A DNA stretch of 64,000 nt from Streptomyces sp. SLBN-118 (GCF_006715635.1 NZ_VFNP01000001.1:3924042-3988041); one strand, 5' to 3'. Counted from the stretch's first letter, positions 25,523 through 35,501 are shown. Notes: a model not told the origin generated them from the letters alone. Numbers and translations: made by a program.

Positions 25523-26980
25523 TCAGCCCCGGAGCGAGGCCATCCAGGCCTCGACCTCGTCGGCCTGCCGCGGCAGCGCCGCCGACAGATTGCGGTTGCC
25601 GTCCGCGGTCACCAGGATGTCGTCCTCGATCCGGACGCCGATGCCGCGGTACTCCTCCGGCACGGTCAGGTCGTCCGCCTGGAAGTAGAGCCCGGGCTCC
25701 ACCGTCAGACACATGCCCGGCTCCAGGGTCCCGTCGACATAGGCCTCGGTGCGCGCGGCGGCGCAGTCGTGGACGTCCATGCCGAGCATGTGGCCGGTGC
25801 CGTGCAGCGTCCAGCGGCGCTGCAGACCCAGCTCGAGCACCCGCTCCACCGGGCCCTCGAGCAGCCCCCAGTCGACGAGCTTCTCGGCAAGCACCCGCTG
25901 GGAGGCATCGTGGAAGTCGCGGTACTTGGCACCCGGCTTCACGGCCGCGATGCCGGCTTCCTGGGACTCGTACACCGCGTCGTAGATCTTGCGCTGCAGT
26001 TCGTTGAAGCGGCCGTTGATCGGCAGCGTGCGCGTGATGTCCGCGGTGTAGAGGGTGTGGGTCTCCACGCCGGCATCCAGCAGCAGCAGCTCGCCGGAGC
26101 GGACCGGGCCGTCGTTGCGCACCCAGTGCAGGGTGGTCGCGTGCGGTCCTGCGGCGCAGATCGAGCCGTAACCGATGTCGTTGCCCTCGACTCGGGCGCG
26201 CAGAAAGAAGGTGCCCTCGATGTACCGCTCGCTGGTCGCCTCGGCCTTGTCCAGGACCCTGACGACGTCCTCGAAGCCGCGCGCGGTGGAGTCGCACGCC
26301 TTCTGGAGCTCGCCGATCTCGAACTCGTCCTTCACGGCACGCGCCTCGGAGAGGTAGACGCGCAGTTCCTCGTCGCGCTCCGCGGTGACCTTGTCGGTCA
26401 GTGCCGTCTCGATATCCGCGTCGTGGCCGCGCACGACGCGGACCGGGCCCCTCGCCTCGCGCAGCTTCTCCGGAAGTTTGCGCACGTCCTTGGCCGGGAT
26501 GCCGAGCAGCTTCTCGGCCTCGGCCAGGGAGTGACGGCGGCCGACCCACAGCTCGCCCTGGCCCGACAGCCAGAACTCGCCGTCCTCACGGTTGGAGCGC
26601 GGCAGCAGATAGATGGTGGCCCTGTGCGCGCCGTTCCTGGGCTCCAGAACCAGGACGCCGTCCTCGGTCAGGTCGCCGGTGAGGTACGCGTACTCGGTGG
26701 AGGCACGGAAGGAGTACTCGGTGTCATTGGAGCGGGTCTTCAGGTTGCCCGCCGGGATCACCAGGCGCTCGCCGGGAAAACGCGCCGACAGTGCGGCACG
26801 GCGGGCGGCGGTCTGCGAGGCCTGCGCGATGGGCTCCAGGTCGCGCAGCTCGGTGTCGGCCCAGCCCGTCGTCATGTTCTCGGCGAGCTCGTCGGACACG
26901 CCCGGGTACAGGCCGTTCTTACGCTGCTTGATCGGCTGCTCTTCTTCTTCCGGGGTCTCCGGGGGGAGCTCCTCGGCCAC
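25523..26980 (-). CDS. pepP: Xaa-Pro aminopeptidase P
   Basis: A 485-residue M24B peptidase that removes N-terminal residues preceding proline. Both domains are present. The metal ligands are visible: two Asp in LLLDAGVETHTLYTADITR, His in GTGHMLGMDVHD, Glu in LTVEPGLYF and Glu in GVRIEDDILVT. The N-terminus is extended by about 35 acidic residues (ELPPETPEEEEQPIKQR), usual for Streptomyces PepP. The GTG start at 26980 has AGGAGG 5 bases upstream. It stands between convergent HATPase and upstream PP2C genes. Confidence 0.93.
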   Translation of the reverse strand: MAEELPPETPEEEEQPIKQRKNGLYPGVSDELAENMTTGWADTELRDLEPIAQASQTAARRAALSARFPGERLVIPAGNLKTRSNDTEYSFRASTEYAYLTGDLTEDGVLVLEPRNGAHRATIYLLPRSNREDGEFWLSGQGELWVGRRHSLAEAEKLLGIPAKDVRKLPEKLREARGPVRVVRGHDADIETALTDKVTAERDEELRVYLSEARAVKDEFEIGELQKACDSTARGFEDVVRVLDKAEATSERYIEGTFFLRARVEGNDIGYGSICAAGPHATTLHWVRNDGPVRSGELLLLDAGVETHTLYTADITRTLPINGRFNELQRKIYDAVYESQEAGIAAVKPGAKYRDFHDASQRVLAEKLVDWGLLEGPVERVLELGLQRRWTLHGTGHMLGMDVHDCAAARTEAYVDGTLEPGMCLTVEPGLYFQADDLTVPEEYRGIGVRIEDDILVTADGNRNLSAALPRQADEVEAWMASLRG

Positions 26981-27111
26981 GTCTGCCTCCTGGGCCTGTC
27001 GGCCTTTCCTGATACGAAACTGGACCTCCCCTGGCTTCAGCCTGGGGCGACTCCACCATCGTATGTGTGAGCGGAAGACGGCCAGGCGTCCTGTGGAAAA
27101 GGCGTGAGGAA

Positions 27112-28662
27112 TCAGTCAAAACGGGCGGCGAGCAACACCACGTCCTCACCGGTGTCGGCTTCGTCGAGACCCTCCGGCAGCACCGTGCGCAGCACATGCT
27201 CGGCGACGGCTCCGGGGTCGTCGCGCAGCGACTTCGGCACGCTCGCGGCCGCCGCGTGCAGCCGGGCGAAAGCCCGGTCCATGGGGTCACCGGTACGCCG
27301 CAGCAGCCCGTCCGTGTAGAGAAGCACCGTTTCTCCGGGCTCGATCGCGAGCTCCACGCTCGGCGCCTCCCAGCAGGCGAGCATCCCCAACGGTGCGGAC
27401 AGGGACGTCTCGACGAACTCGGTACGCCGCTCCCCGACCACCAGCGGCGGTGTGTGCCCGGCCCCGGCCAGCACGATCTTTCTGTCGGCGGGCTCCGCGT
27501 AAGCGAAGAGCGCGGTCGCGGTACGGGCCGGTTCCGTCAGCCGCAGCAGCAGCTCCAGATCGGACAGTACGGCGACGGGGTCCTCGCCCTCCATCACGGC
27601 GTACGCCCTGAGGGAAGCGCGCAGCCTTCCCATCGCGGCCAGCGCACTGGGGCCCGATCCGCTGACCGATCCGACCGCGAGTCCCAGCGCGCCCTCGGGC
27701 AGCGGCAGCGCGTCGTACCAGTCGCCACCGCCATGGGGAGTGGTGCGGTGTCTGACGGCGAGCCGGACGCCGGGCACCCGGGGCAGCCGGCTGGGCAGCA
27801 GCTCCTCGGCCACGGTGGCCACCGTGGCACGCGCCTGCTCCAGCTCGACGAGCCGGGCCAGATGCTCGTTGGCGTAGCGCATATAGAGCCCGACCAGGTG
27901 GCACTGGCGCTCCACCGGGGTGGCGGGCTCGTCGTACATCCACACGGCGGCGCCGAGCGTTCCGGCCGCATCCGAGGCGAGCGGCACGGTGTAACTGGCG
28001 GCATAGCCGAGGCGGACGACGACCTCGCGCAGGCGGGTGTCGAGCGTCTTGTCGCCGAGCAGATCCGGATGGGCGACTGCCTCGGGCAGGCCGCCCGGGC
28101 CCGGCCGTCCGTCCGGGAGGCGGCCGTCGAGGATCCGCCCGTGGGCGGTCGCGGAGCGCGGCACCGTCTCGATATGGCCAAGTTCGGCATGGGTGAACCC
28201 GAGGCCCTTGGTGAGGGCGGGACCGCGGTCCGGCTCGAAACAGTCGGCTCGCGAGACGACGGTGGCGGGTTCGAGTACGACCAGGCCGCGGCGCGCGCCG
28301 ACCAGGGCGGCACCCGCGCGCAGCAGTTCATGCAGGGCGTCGTCGAGTGAAGCGGTCCGGACCAGGCGCTCGGTGAGTTCGTGGAGGGTGGTCAGGTCGG
28401 AGACCCAGCCTGCAAGCCGGTCCTGAATGACCGCTCCGGGAGGGGCCGGCACAGCGGGGATGGCGGGCAGGGAGGCGGCAGTGTGCGCGGGGTTGGGAAC
28501 CGCTGAATCGATTCCAGCCACTTTCGGCAGGTGAGAGGGGCTCATGGCAGCCGGCTTTCCGACTGGTGCGTTTTGCTCAATAGCATCGCAAACCCCCATG
28601 TCATTCTGCGCCGCTATCAATGCATCCACATGTACACGCACAAGTAAGGGGATGTCCAGCAT
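27112..28662 (-). CDS. GAF-PP2C (SpoIIE/RsbU-like) protein with altered metal site
   Basis: A 516-residue protein: low-complexity start, GAF-like sensor (about residues 90-260), then a PP2C-type SpoIIE domain (280-516) with GGGDWYDALPLPEG, AGHTPPLVVGE, LLYTDGLL and EDVVLLAAR. SpoIIE/RsbU phosphatases dephosphorylate anti-anti-sigma factors. The usual GDVxGHG metal motif reads GSVSGSG here, so one metal-binding Asp and the His are lost and activity is doubtful. Starts at ATG 28662, ATG 28599 and ATG 28545 are possible; none has a clear ribosome site. Homologues in other Streptomyces, from memory, begin at the first. No regulator gene is adjacent. Confidence 0.8.
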   Translation of the reverse strand: MLDIPLLVRVHVDALIAAQNDMGVCDAIEQNAPVGKPAAMSPSHLPKVAGIDSAVPNPAHTAASLPAIPAVPAPPGAVIQDRLAGWVSDLTTLHELTERLVRTASLDDALHELLRAGAALVGARRGLVVLEPATVVSRADCFEPDRGPALTKGLGFTHAELGHIETVPRSATAHGRILDGRLPDGRPGPGGLPEAVAHPDLLGDKTLDTRLREVVVRLGYAASYTVPLASDAAGTLGAAVWMYDEPATPVERQCHLVGLYMRYANEHLARLVELEQARATVATVAEELLPSRLPRVPGVRLAVRHRTTPHGGGDWYDALPLPEGALGLAVGSVSGSGPSALAAMGRLRASLRAYAVMEGEDPVAVLSDLELLLRLTEPARTATALFAYAEPADRKIVLAGAGHTPPLVVGERRTEFVETSLSAPLGMLACWEAPSVELAIEPGETVLLYTDGLLRRTGDPMDRAFARLHAAAASVPKSLRDDPGAVAEHVLRTVLPEGLDEADTGEDVVLLAARFD

Positions 28663-29150
28663 TGGACCAGTGGGATCGATGGTGTCTACGTGACCTTGAA
28701 CTTGGCCGAAAAAAGCACCCCAGGGCGGTCAATTGAGGTCGACTGAGGACTGTTCGGCAAGGGGGATCCTCCCCGGGCGAAGCCCGAGGGGGAGTCATTC
28801 CAAGTGGTGATGGGTACCTAAACGGTGATGGCCAGGGGCAGTTGAGATCGCCCCGGAACCTGGCGACGGGCCCGGGCGTCCTAACAGCCGGAGGCCGCGC
28901 CTCATCCCCGAGTGGCGGGGAAAAGTTCAGCGGGACTGCAAGCGCCAGGCGCGCGCCACCCCTCGCCACGCGTTTAATGGACTACAGCCCACGTTCGGCC
29001 CCCGGGCGGCGATCCTGCCGCAGGCGAAGAGGCGGGCCGCCCATGCCACCGGCAAGGGGCGGCGATGCGCCGACTGTACGCACAGTGAAGAGCTGCACAC
29101 GTCGTGTGATGTGGTGGACCTCGGCGTTCAACGGAAAGGAACGAGCGCTC
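28663..29150. other. Divergent intergenic region with hairpin and short palindrome
   Basis: 488 bp between the divergent PP2C and primase-polymerase-like genes, with no convincing gene. It holds the hairpin at 28769-28794 and the palindrome CACACG-T-CGTGTG at 29096-29108, about 40 bp before the start at 29151, a possible operator. No clear -35/-10 pair stands out. Confidence 0.5.
28769..28794. terminator. GC-rich hairpin in divergent intergenic region
   Basis: CTCCCC-GGGC (28769-28778), loop GAA, GCCC (28782-28785), a GAG bulge, GGGGAG (28789-28794). Its form is that of a Streptomyces terminator or attenuator, but it sits between divergent genes with nothing obvious to terminate. Confidence 0.4.
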
Positions 29151-29834
29151 ATGCGCGAGATCCTCGGAAGGCGACGCAGGCTCCGGTTCCGGCGCAAGAG
29201 GGGGCCCGTCCAGCTGGACGCGGCGCTCACCTGCGCCGCCGAGTGGCAATGGCCCGTACTCCCTGGTGTAGGACTGAAAGCGGCCGGAAGTCGCGGTGAC
29301 CGCGGGCGCGGCTGCGCCTGCCCCGATCCCGAGTGCGTCGTACCCGGCGCGCACCCCTTCGACCCCGGAATCCTCGCTGCGACGACGGACGAGCGGATGG
29401 TGCGCTGGTGGTGGACCAACCGGCCCACCGCTCCGGTCATGCTGGCCACCGGAGGGCGTGCGCCGTGTGCCGTGAGCCTGCCCGCCGTCGCCGGGGCGCG
29501 AGCCCTGTCGGCGCTGGACCGGATGGGCATGCGCCTCGGCCCGGTGGTGGCGACGCCCACCCGCTGGTCCCTGCTGGTGGCTCCCTACACCCTCGAACGG
29601 CTCGGTGAACTTCTCTTCGTCAAGGACTGCGTGCCCAGTTCACTGCGCTTCCACGGAGAGGGCGGCTATCTCGTGCTGCCGCCCTCGCAGGCCGGGACCG
29701 GACAGGTGCGCTGGGAACGCGCGCCGCTGCCCGGCTCCTCGGCTCCCTGGCTGCCGGATGTGGAGGCGGTGGTGGACGCGCTGGTCGAGGCGAGCACCAG
29801 CGCACCGGACGGCGGCAGCCGTCTCGCGTACTGA
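29151..29834 (+). CDS. Primase-polymerase-like protein lacking the catalytic DxD
   Basis: A 227-residue protein resembling the N-terminal half of bifunctional DNA primase/polymerase proteins (ALTCAAEWQWPVLPG, CACPDPECVVPGAHPFDP, RMVRWWWTNRPTAPVMLATGG). Where active relatives have a DLD motif (as in the protein at 39145-40020) this one reads CAVSLPAVAG, so the metal-binding acids are missing. It is probably a non-catalytic relative, perhaps a nucleic-acid or nucleotide-binding protein. A Cys pair (CACPDPEC) is a possible Zn site. The start has GGAAAGGA about 10 bases upstream. Confidence 0.75.
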   Translation: MREILGRRRRLRFRRKRGPVQLDAALTCAAEWQWPVLPGVGLKAAGSRGDRGRGCACPDPECVVPGAHPFDPGILAATTDERMVRWWWTNRPTAPVMLATGGRAPCAVSLPAVAGARALSALDRMGMRLGPVVATPTRWSLLVAPYTLERLGELLFVKDCVPSSLRFHGEGGYLVLPPSQAGTGQVRWERAPLPGSSAPWLPDVEAVVDALVEASTSAPDGGSRLAY

Positions 29835-30035
29835 CCCTTTTCTCTCGTACGGACGGTCTTACTGACCGCGCGTACTGAGGGTGCGCACTGATCCGGGCCG
29901 GCTCCGTCACTCGTACGGGTAGGAGCCGGCCCGAGTTGTACGGGAATTGGGCGCGCGGCACCCCGGATGCACGCATTCCGTCGATATCTTCGGCCCACCG
30001 TCAACAATTTCCGCGCGCAGTCTTCAGGTGGACCC

Positions 30036-30674
30036 ATGAATCTCCGCATGATCGGGCTCTGCACTGTCGTGCTGTTCACCACGCTGCTGCCGCTGGCCGC
30101 GTCCGCCGGACCGAGCGACGGACTCTGGCCGGGATCCGGCGCAGCGCCGGACGAGGCGAAGCCGAAGAGCGATGCCCGGCGCGGGCCCGGCCTGCTCTCC
30201 GGGCTCGGCTCCGCCAAAGCGCCGGGCGGAGGTCCGGGCGAAAGGGCCGGGGGCGGGGCAGGCGCTTCCGACACCTCCGACGCCGCCGAGCCCTCACATG
30301 TGACCGGAGCCACTGCCCCGCAGACATCGGCCCGATGTGGGCCGGAACTCACCTCTCCCGAAGGCGTCGAGGCACAGACCTGCGTACTGAGAGAGGGGCG
30401 CGACACCTGGGCGCGTACCTACTACCGCAATGCCACCGGCGAGGAATTGAGTTCCGTACTCACTCTGATGGGGCCCGGCGGGCGCACTTTGCAGACCAAC
30501 TGTGTGGTCGAGGCGGGCGATGAACCGAACGCCTGTGAGACGCCCCGTGAGCCTTCTCGTGGGCCTGTTGCGCAGTATTCGGCGGTGGCGGAGTTCGCGA
30601 CTGCGGATGAGGCGGGCGACGGGCCGCTGCTGCTGCGATCAGGGAGCAACTCGGCTGCTCCGGTGAGCCGTTGA
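30036..30674 (+). CDS. Secreted protein of unknown function
   Basis: A 212-residue protein with a signal peptide (IGLCTVVLFTTLLPLAASA). Residues 25-110 are low complexity, rich in G, P, A and S. The C-terminal 100 residues form a small domain with four Cys (RCGPELTSPEG, TCVLREG, TNCVVEAGDEPNACETP), probably two disulfides, and GPGGRTLQTNC. I recognise no family. AGGTGGA precedes the ATG. It is followed by a strong hairpin at 30703-30742. Confidence 0.7.
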   Translation: MNLRMIGLCTVVLFTTLLPLAASAGPSDGLWPGSGAAPDEAKPKSDARRGPGLLSGLGSAKAPGGGPGERAGGGAGASDTSDAAEPSHVTGATAPQTSARCGPELTSPEGVEAQTCVLREGRDTWARTYYRNATGEELSSVLTLMGPGGRTLQTNCVVEAGDEPNACETPREPSRGPVAQYSAVAEFATADEAGDGPLLLRSGSNSAAPVSR

Positions 30675-30702
30675 GGAATGAGCCATTCCGCGAAATGGAA
30701 GC

Positions 30703-30742
30703 GCCCGGTCGCTGGCGACGGGGGATGCACCAGCGACCGGGC
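30703..30742. terminator. Bidirectional terminator hairpin
   Basis: GCCCGGTCGCTGG (30703-30715) and its exact complement CCAGCGACCGGGC (30730-30742), loop 14. It lies between the convergent secreted-protein gene and the SEC-C gene. Confidence 0.8.
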
Positions 30743-30867
30743 TTCTAGAACGGTAACAAGAGATCGGCAGTTCGCAAATTCGATCTCGGGTATTCGGACA
30801 GGGATTTACCTGCCGATCGGGCGAGTTGTGACTGGAGTCACCTATCGGTCGACAGAAACCGTCACTC

Positions 30868-31836
30868 TCAGCTCAGCGTGACCTGGCGGTTGGTGAGTCC
30901 GCCGCGCGCCCTGCGCTCCTCCGCGGTCAGCGGTGCGTCCGTCTGAAGAGCCTTGGCCAGTCGCTCGGCGAGCTCGGCCGCGGGCTTCTCGCACTCTTCG
31001 GCGCCCATCCCGCTCGGCAGGTCCCAGACCGGGACCATCAGGCCGTGCGCGCGGAAGGAGCCGACCAGCCGGGTGCCCTCGCCGAGCGAGGAGGTGCCTT
31101 GGGCGTGGAGCCGGGCGAGCGCGTCGAGGAGCTGCTCCTCGGGGTGCGGCATGACCCAGCGCAAATGGTTCTTCTCCGGGGTCTCGCACCAGTAGGCGGC
31201 GTCGACGCCGGAGAGCTTCACGGTCGGGATCGCAGCGGCGTTCGCGCGCTCCAGCGAGGCGGAGACCTCGGGGCTGGCATTGTCCGCGGAGTCCGGGATC
31301 CAGAACTCGAAGCCGGAGTGGACGACCGGCTCGAACGCGGCGCTCTCGTCGAGGAGGTCCTGCAGGCGCGGGCCGTCGGCGGGCACCCGCTGGGCGGCGA
31401 CCGGGGTGCCGGGCTGGGTGCTCAGCGCACGCCGGAGCGTATTGGCGAGATCGCGACTCAGATCGCCCGACGACGTGTCGTTCTGCAGGCCGAGCAGCAC
31501 GGAGCCGTCGTCGCGGCGCAGCGCGGGCCAGGCCATCGGCAGGACGGTCGCCAGGGTCACCGACGGCACGTCCTCGGGCAGTTCGCCCTTCAGGGTCAGC
31601 TCCACGGTCGCGGCGGGCACCAGCTCGCGCAGGGCGACCCAGTCGCACTCGCCGGGCAGGCCCTCGAACGGGCGCTGGACCAGCTCGGTCACGGCGTGCG
31701 CGGCGGCCCGGCCGTGACAGGCCTTGTAGCGGCGGCCCGATCCGCACGGGCAGGGCTCGCGGGCCCCGACGACCGGAATCTCCCCGCTCTCGGTCCGGGG
31801 CTTGGCGGCCTTCGTCTGGGGGCGCTTCTTGGCCAT
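30868..31836 (-). CDS. DUF5926/SEC-C motif protein
   Basis: A 322-residue cytoplasmic protein. After a basic start ([13 protein letters not shown]) comes the SEC-C zinc motif [15 protein letters not shown] near residue 28, as in the SecA C-terminus, which may bind SecB-like partners or nucleic acid. The rest matches the actinobacterial DUF5926 type in pattern ([47 protein letters not shown]). The function is unknown. The ATG at 31836 was chosen because the SEC-C motif is then N-terminal and GGGAGAAAG lies upstream. Confidence 0.82.
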   Translation of the reverse strand: MAKKRPQTKAAKPRTESGEIPVVGAREPCPCGSGRRYKACHGRAAAHAVTELVQRPFEGLPGECDWVALRELVPAATVELTLKGELPEDVPSVTLATVLPMAWPALRRDDGSVLLGLQNDTSSGDLSRDLANTLRRALSTQPGTPVAAQRVPADGPRLQDLLDESAAFEPVVHSGFEFWIPDSADNASPEVSASLERANAAAIPTVKLSGVDAAYWCETPEKNHLRWVMPHPEEQLLDALARLHAQGTSSLGEGTRLVGSFRAHGLMVPVWDLPSGMGAEECEKPAAELAERLAKALQTDAPLTAEERRARGGLTNRQVTLS

Positions 31837-32029
31837 GGTGTGGCTTTCTCCCGACTGCGGTGGTGCTGTGTCGGGCGCGAGCCTAGTCCTCTGTCGCCGT
31901 AACGGGGGAGCAGCGGCCCACAAGGCGCGGCGGGTGCGCCGAACCGGTGGTGCCCGTTCCGCTCCCCGTTCCCCCCGCTCCCCCTCGCGCTCCCGCCTGA
32001 GGCGGGGCTTTCGGACGCGGCTTCCAGTC

Positions 32030-32542
32030 TCAGTCGAGGTCGTCGTACGAGTCCGCGAAGTCGAAGCCGGGCCCGGCGACGCGCGTAGCGAAATCCTCGC
32101 GACGGTGTCCTTCGGTGACAATCACCCACACCGTGACCTCACCGGCCGCACTGTCCCGGACACCCCAGTCCTGGGCGAGCGCGCTGATGATGTTCAGCCC
32201 CCGGCCGCCTCGTGCGGTGACCGAGGGCGTGGCCGGAACCGGTCGGGTCGGACCACCTCCGTCCGTCACTTCCACGGTGAGCCGGCCGACTGTGTCGACT
32301 CGCCAAGCTGCACGGATGTCGCCGTCACCCACCTCGGCGTGGCCCAGCGGCCTGCCATGACGGCATGCGTTGCTGAGAAGCTCGGAAAGGATAAGAACTG
32401 CATCGTCGACCACCGATTCGGGCACACCGCTGCTTCCCAATTGCTCACGCATCCGGTGTCGTGCCTCACCCACGCCCGCAGGGCCATGGGGTACGGCCAT
32501 GCTCGACGACGTGGGCACCTCCTGTGCCACCACCAACGCCAC
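32030..32542 (-). CDS. HATPase regulatory protein (anti-sigma-like)
   Basis: A 170-residue GHKL-type ATPase: N box [14 protein letters not shown] near residue 55, G1 DGGGPTRP near 95, G2 [19 protein letters not shown] near 110. It resembles the large Streptomyces family of RsbW/SpoIIAB-like proteins. The GTG start at 32542 was chosen because the strong ribosome site AAAGGAGG lies 8 bases upstream. It is the second such protein in this window (see 25021). It lies 194 bp upstream of the SEC-C gene, same direction. Confidence 0.83.
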   Translation of the reverse strand: MALVVAQEVPTSSSMAVPHGPAGVGEARHRMREQLGSSGVPESVVDDAVLILSELLSNACRHGRPLGHAEVGDGDIRAAWRVDTVGRLTVEVTDGGGPTRPVPATPSVTARGGRGLNIISALAQDWGVRDSAAGEVTVWVIVTEGHRREDFATRVAGPGFDFADSYDDLD

Positions 32543-32682
32543 CCCCGAGACCTCCTTTGCCCCACGCCACGGTGTGAATGCCCCAATGGACTGGACCGGA
32601 AACCGGCCAAGGGCGGGCCAGTGACGCACTCGTAACCATCGAATACGGACCGAACGCGCCGGTGCACTCCCTGTCATCGGAG

Positions 32683-33483
32683 TCAGAGGCGACCCAACTG
32701 GGACAGGACCAGTTTGGGGCGATTGGTAATGATTGCCTCGACCCCCAGCCGGGCACAGAGCTCCACGTCCATCGGCTCATTGACCGTCCAGACGTGCACG
32801 CGATGGCCCGCACGGTGCAGCCGGTCGATATAGCCGGGTTGGTTGCGTACGATCCGCATCCCCGGCCCCGCGATCCGCGCGCCCGCAGGCAGCCGTCCGT
32901 CGCGCAGCCGCGGAGTCACGAACTGCATCAGATAGACGGTGGGCAGATTCGGCGAGGCCGCGGCGACCCGGTGGAGGGAGCGGGCCGAGAAGCTCATGAT
33001 CCGTACGGGCGAGGCGTCGGCCGTGACCGGATCGGCCAGCCCGAAGCGGCCGAGCAGTTGGATCAGCCGCTCCTCCACCTGGCCCGCCCAGCGGGTGGGG
33101 TGCTTGGTCTCGATGGCCAGCTCGATGTGGCGCCCCGAGTCGGCCACCAGCCCGAGCAGCCGCTCCAGCGTCAGTACGGATGTGAAGGACGGGTCTCCCC
33201 AGTCGGGGCTCTCCTCGCTGTCCTTCCACGACCCGAAGTCGAGGGCGGCGAGATCCGCGAGCTCCAGGGCCGAAACGGCGCCGCGGCCGTTGGACGTGCG
33301 GTTGATGCGCCGGTCGTGGACACAGACGAGATGACCGTCCGCGGTGAGTCGTACATCGCACTCGAGGGCGTCCGCGCCGTCCTCGATCGCCTTCTTGTAC
33401 GCGGCCAGCGTGTGCTCGGGCGCGTCCTCGGAGGCGCCTCGGTGGGCGACGACCTGGATGTTGTGCTGTCGTGCTTGAGTCAC
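32683..33483 (-). CDS. glpQ: Glycerophosphodiester phosphodiesterase
   Basis: A 266-residue GDPD-family TIM barrel that splits glycerophosphodiesters into glycerol-3-phosphate and an alcohol. Catalytic and metal residues are present: VAHRGASEDAPEHT (His-Arg, Glu), LECDVRLTADGHLVCVHD (Glu, Asp, His). The end VHVWTVNEP and GVEAIITNRP is typical. No signal peptide, so it is cytoplasmic. The GTG start leaves 242 bp to the divergent HtrA gene. Confidence 0.9.
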   Translation of the reverse strand: MTQARQHNIQVVAHRGASEDAPEHTLAAYKKAIEDGADALECDVRLTADGHLVCVHDRRINRTSNGRGAVSALELADLAALDFGSWKDSEESPDWGDPSFTSVLTLERLLGLVADSGRHIELAIETKHPTRWAGQVEERLIQLLGRFGLADPVTADASPVRIMSFSARSLHRVAAASPNLPTVYLMQFVTPRLRDGRLPAGARIAGPGMRIVRNQPGYIDRLHRAGHRVHVWTVNEPMDVELCARLGVEAIITNRPKLVLSQLGRL

Positions 33484-33725
33484 CGCGTCATGGTGTCACC
33501 GCAACGGGGTAGGCGGGTGCCGGGGGCCGTTTGTGTGTCACCCGCAGATCCGTCCGAGGGGAGTGCAGGATCTGTCCGGAGGCACTGGAGATGCGTCCGT
33601 TTTGTCGGACGTAAAGGATGGCAGAGACACGCACAGGTCCCGCTTACAGTGGCCTGACGTGCTGTGAGAAAAGCTGTCCGCAGACACCTGCACAGCGCCG
33701 ACGTGGAACCTGAGGAGAAACCGCT

Positions 33726-35267
33726 GTGAGCACCGAGAACGAGGGCAACGAAGGCACCGCGGTACCGGCCGCCCCTTCCGTACCTCCTGTGCCGGCCGCT
33801 GCTCCCGCGGGCACCGCTGCGTCCGCCGAGGGAGCCGGGGCGGACCGGACTTCTCATACGAACGGGGCCACCTACCCCGCCGAGCCGGCAGCGGCCGCGG
33901 TCGAGGAGCCCGGGCACTCCCCCCAGCCCGAGCCCGACACGGCGCCGCTGCCCGGTCCCGTACCCGCCGCCGCACCCTCCGGTGCCCAGCCCCACGGAGC
34001 GGGCTGGCCGCCGCCGCCCCCACTCCCCGCGTACGGAAGCGGCTCCCACGTGGGTGGCTCCCACGGGGGCGGTGACAGCGGAGGCGGCCCGCTCTGGGGA
34101 GCACCGCCCCAGGTCTCGGAGCCTCCGCGCCGGCGTTCCGGCGGCCTCGTCGCCGCCGTGCTCGTGGCAGCACTCGTCGCGGGCGGCGTCGGCGGTGGTA
34201 TCGGCTACTGGGCAGCCGAGCACAACGACGACGGCATCGACTCGACCACGGTCTCCGCGGCCGACACCCCCAAGGACTTCAAGCGCGAGCCGGGCACCGT
34301 CGCCGCGGTCGCGGCCAAGGCGCTGCCGAGCGTTGTCACCATCGAGGCCAAGGCGGGCGGTGCCGGGGTCGGTGAGAGCGGTGAGAGTGAGGGCGGCACG
34401 GGCACCGGCTTCGTCTATGACAAGGAAGGCCACGTCCTCACCAACAACCACGTGGTGGCCTCCGCGGCTGACGGCGGCACTCTGTCCGTGACCTTCTCCA
34501 ACGGCAAGGAGTACGACGCCGAAGTGATCGGCCGGGCGCAGGGGTACGACGTCGCCGTGCTGAAGCTGAAGAACGCGCCCTCGGGGCTGGACCCGCTGGC
34601 CCTCGGCAACTCTGAGCAGGTCGCCGTCGGCGACTCGACCATCGCGATCGGCGCGCCCTTCGGCCTGTCGAACACCGTCACCACCGGCATCATCAGCGCG
34701 AAGAACCGTCCGGTCGCCTCCGGCGACGGCTCCAGCGGCAAGAACTCGTACATGAGCGCTCTGCAGACCGATGCCTCCATCAACCCGGGCAACTCGGGCG
34801 GCCCGCTGCTCGACGCACGAGGCGCGGTCATCGGCATCAACTCCGCGATCCAGTCGGCGGGCAGCGGCCTTGGTCAGACGCAGGCGGGCTCGATCGGCCT
34901 CGGCTTCGCCATCCCGATCAACCAGGCGAAGAACGTCGCAGAGCAGCTGATCAAGACGGGCAAGCCGGTCTACCCGGTGATCGGCGCCACGGTCGACATG
35001 GCGGGCAAGGACGCCGGCGCCAAGATCGCCACCCAGAGCACGGGCGGGACCCCGGCGGTGTCCCCGAACGGCCCTGCCGCGAAGGCGGGCCTCAAGGCGG
35101 GCGACATCATCACCCAGTTCAACGGCAAGCCGGTGGACAGCGGTCCGACGCTGATCAGCGAGATCTGGAACCACAAGCCGGGCGACAAGGTGACCCTCAC
35201 GTACGAGCGCGACGGCAAGGAACACACGGCGGAGGTCGTCCTGGGCAAGCGCACGGGCGACAGCTGA
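33726..35267 (+). CDS. Membrane-anchored HtrA/DegP-like serine protease with PDZ domain
   Basis: A 513-residue protease. Residues 1-135 are a disordered P/A/G-rich cytoplasmic part, followed by one helix (GGLVAAVLVAALVAGGVGGGIGYW) and the outward-facing S1C protease domain. The triad is His242 (LTNNHVVA), Asp275 (GYDVAVLKL) and Ser357 (NPGNSGGPL). A C-terminal PDZ domain has GLKAGDIITQFNGKPVDSG. Such proteins degrade misfolded envelope proteins and are often under CseB/CssR-type control. GAGGAG lies 8 bases before the GTG. Complete and active by motif. Confidence 0.93.
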   Translation: MSTENEGNEGTAVPAAPSVPPVPAAAPAGTAASAEGAGADRTSHTNGATYPAEPAAAAVEEPGHSPQPEPDTAPLPGPVPAAAPSGAQPHGAGWPPPPPLPAYGSGSHVGGSHGGGDSGGGPLWGAPPQVSEPPRRRSGGLVAAVLVAALVAGGVGGGIGYWAAEHNDDGIDSTTVSAADTPKDFKREPGTVAAVAAKALPSVVTIEAKAGGAGVGESGESEGGTGTGFVYDKEGHVLTNNHVVASAADGGTLSVTFSNGKEYDAEVIGRAQGYDVAVLKLKNAPSGLDPLALGNSEQVAVGDSTIAIGAPFGLSNTVTTGIISAKNRPVASGDGSSGKNSYMSALQTDASINPGNSGGPLLDARGAVIGINSAIQSAGSGLGQTQAGSIGLGFAIPINQAKNVAEQLIKTGKPVYPVIGATVDMAGKDAGAKIATQSTGGTPAVSPNGPAAKAGLKAGDIITQFNGKPVDSGPTLISEIWNHKPGDKVTLTYERDGKEHTAEVVLGKRTGDS

Positions 35268-35409
35268 CCGTCGCTGCTCCTTCGGTACGGGAGAACCCTG
35301 CACCTCAGAGTTTCGGCACGGGCGAACGCGGTACGGGAGAACACTGCTGCGACGCACGACGCGGGGCCGGTAGTCTGTAGCCCGCTCCGCCGCAGGTGGC
35401 CGGGGCGTG

Positions 35410-35496
35410 GGTGGGTTGCCCGAGCGGCCTAAGGGAACGGTCTTGAAAACCGTCGTGGCAGCGATGTCACCGTGGGTTCAAATCCCACACCCACCG
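35410..35496 (+). tRNA. tRNA-Ser(TGA)
   Basis: An 87-base class II tRNA: acceptor GGTGGGT with ACCCACC (35489-35495), discriminator G, anticodon loop CTTGAAA (TGA, for UCA/UCG codons), long variable arm, T arm GTGGG-TTCAAAT-CCCAC. The sequence continues CA then GG, so CCA is not fully encoded. A hairpin follows at 35502. Confidence 0.95.
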
Positions 35497-35501
35497 CAGG
35501 T

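Noticed and set aside
33480..35357. 625-codon open frame antisense to the HtrA gene
   Set aside because: The + strand has a complete protease triad and PDZ domain; the antisense frame is R/G/D-rich without motifs.
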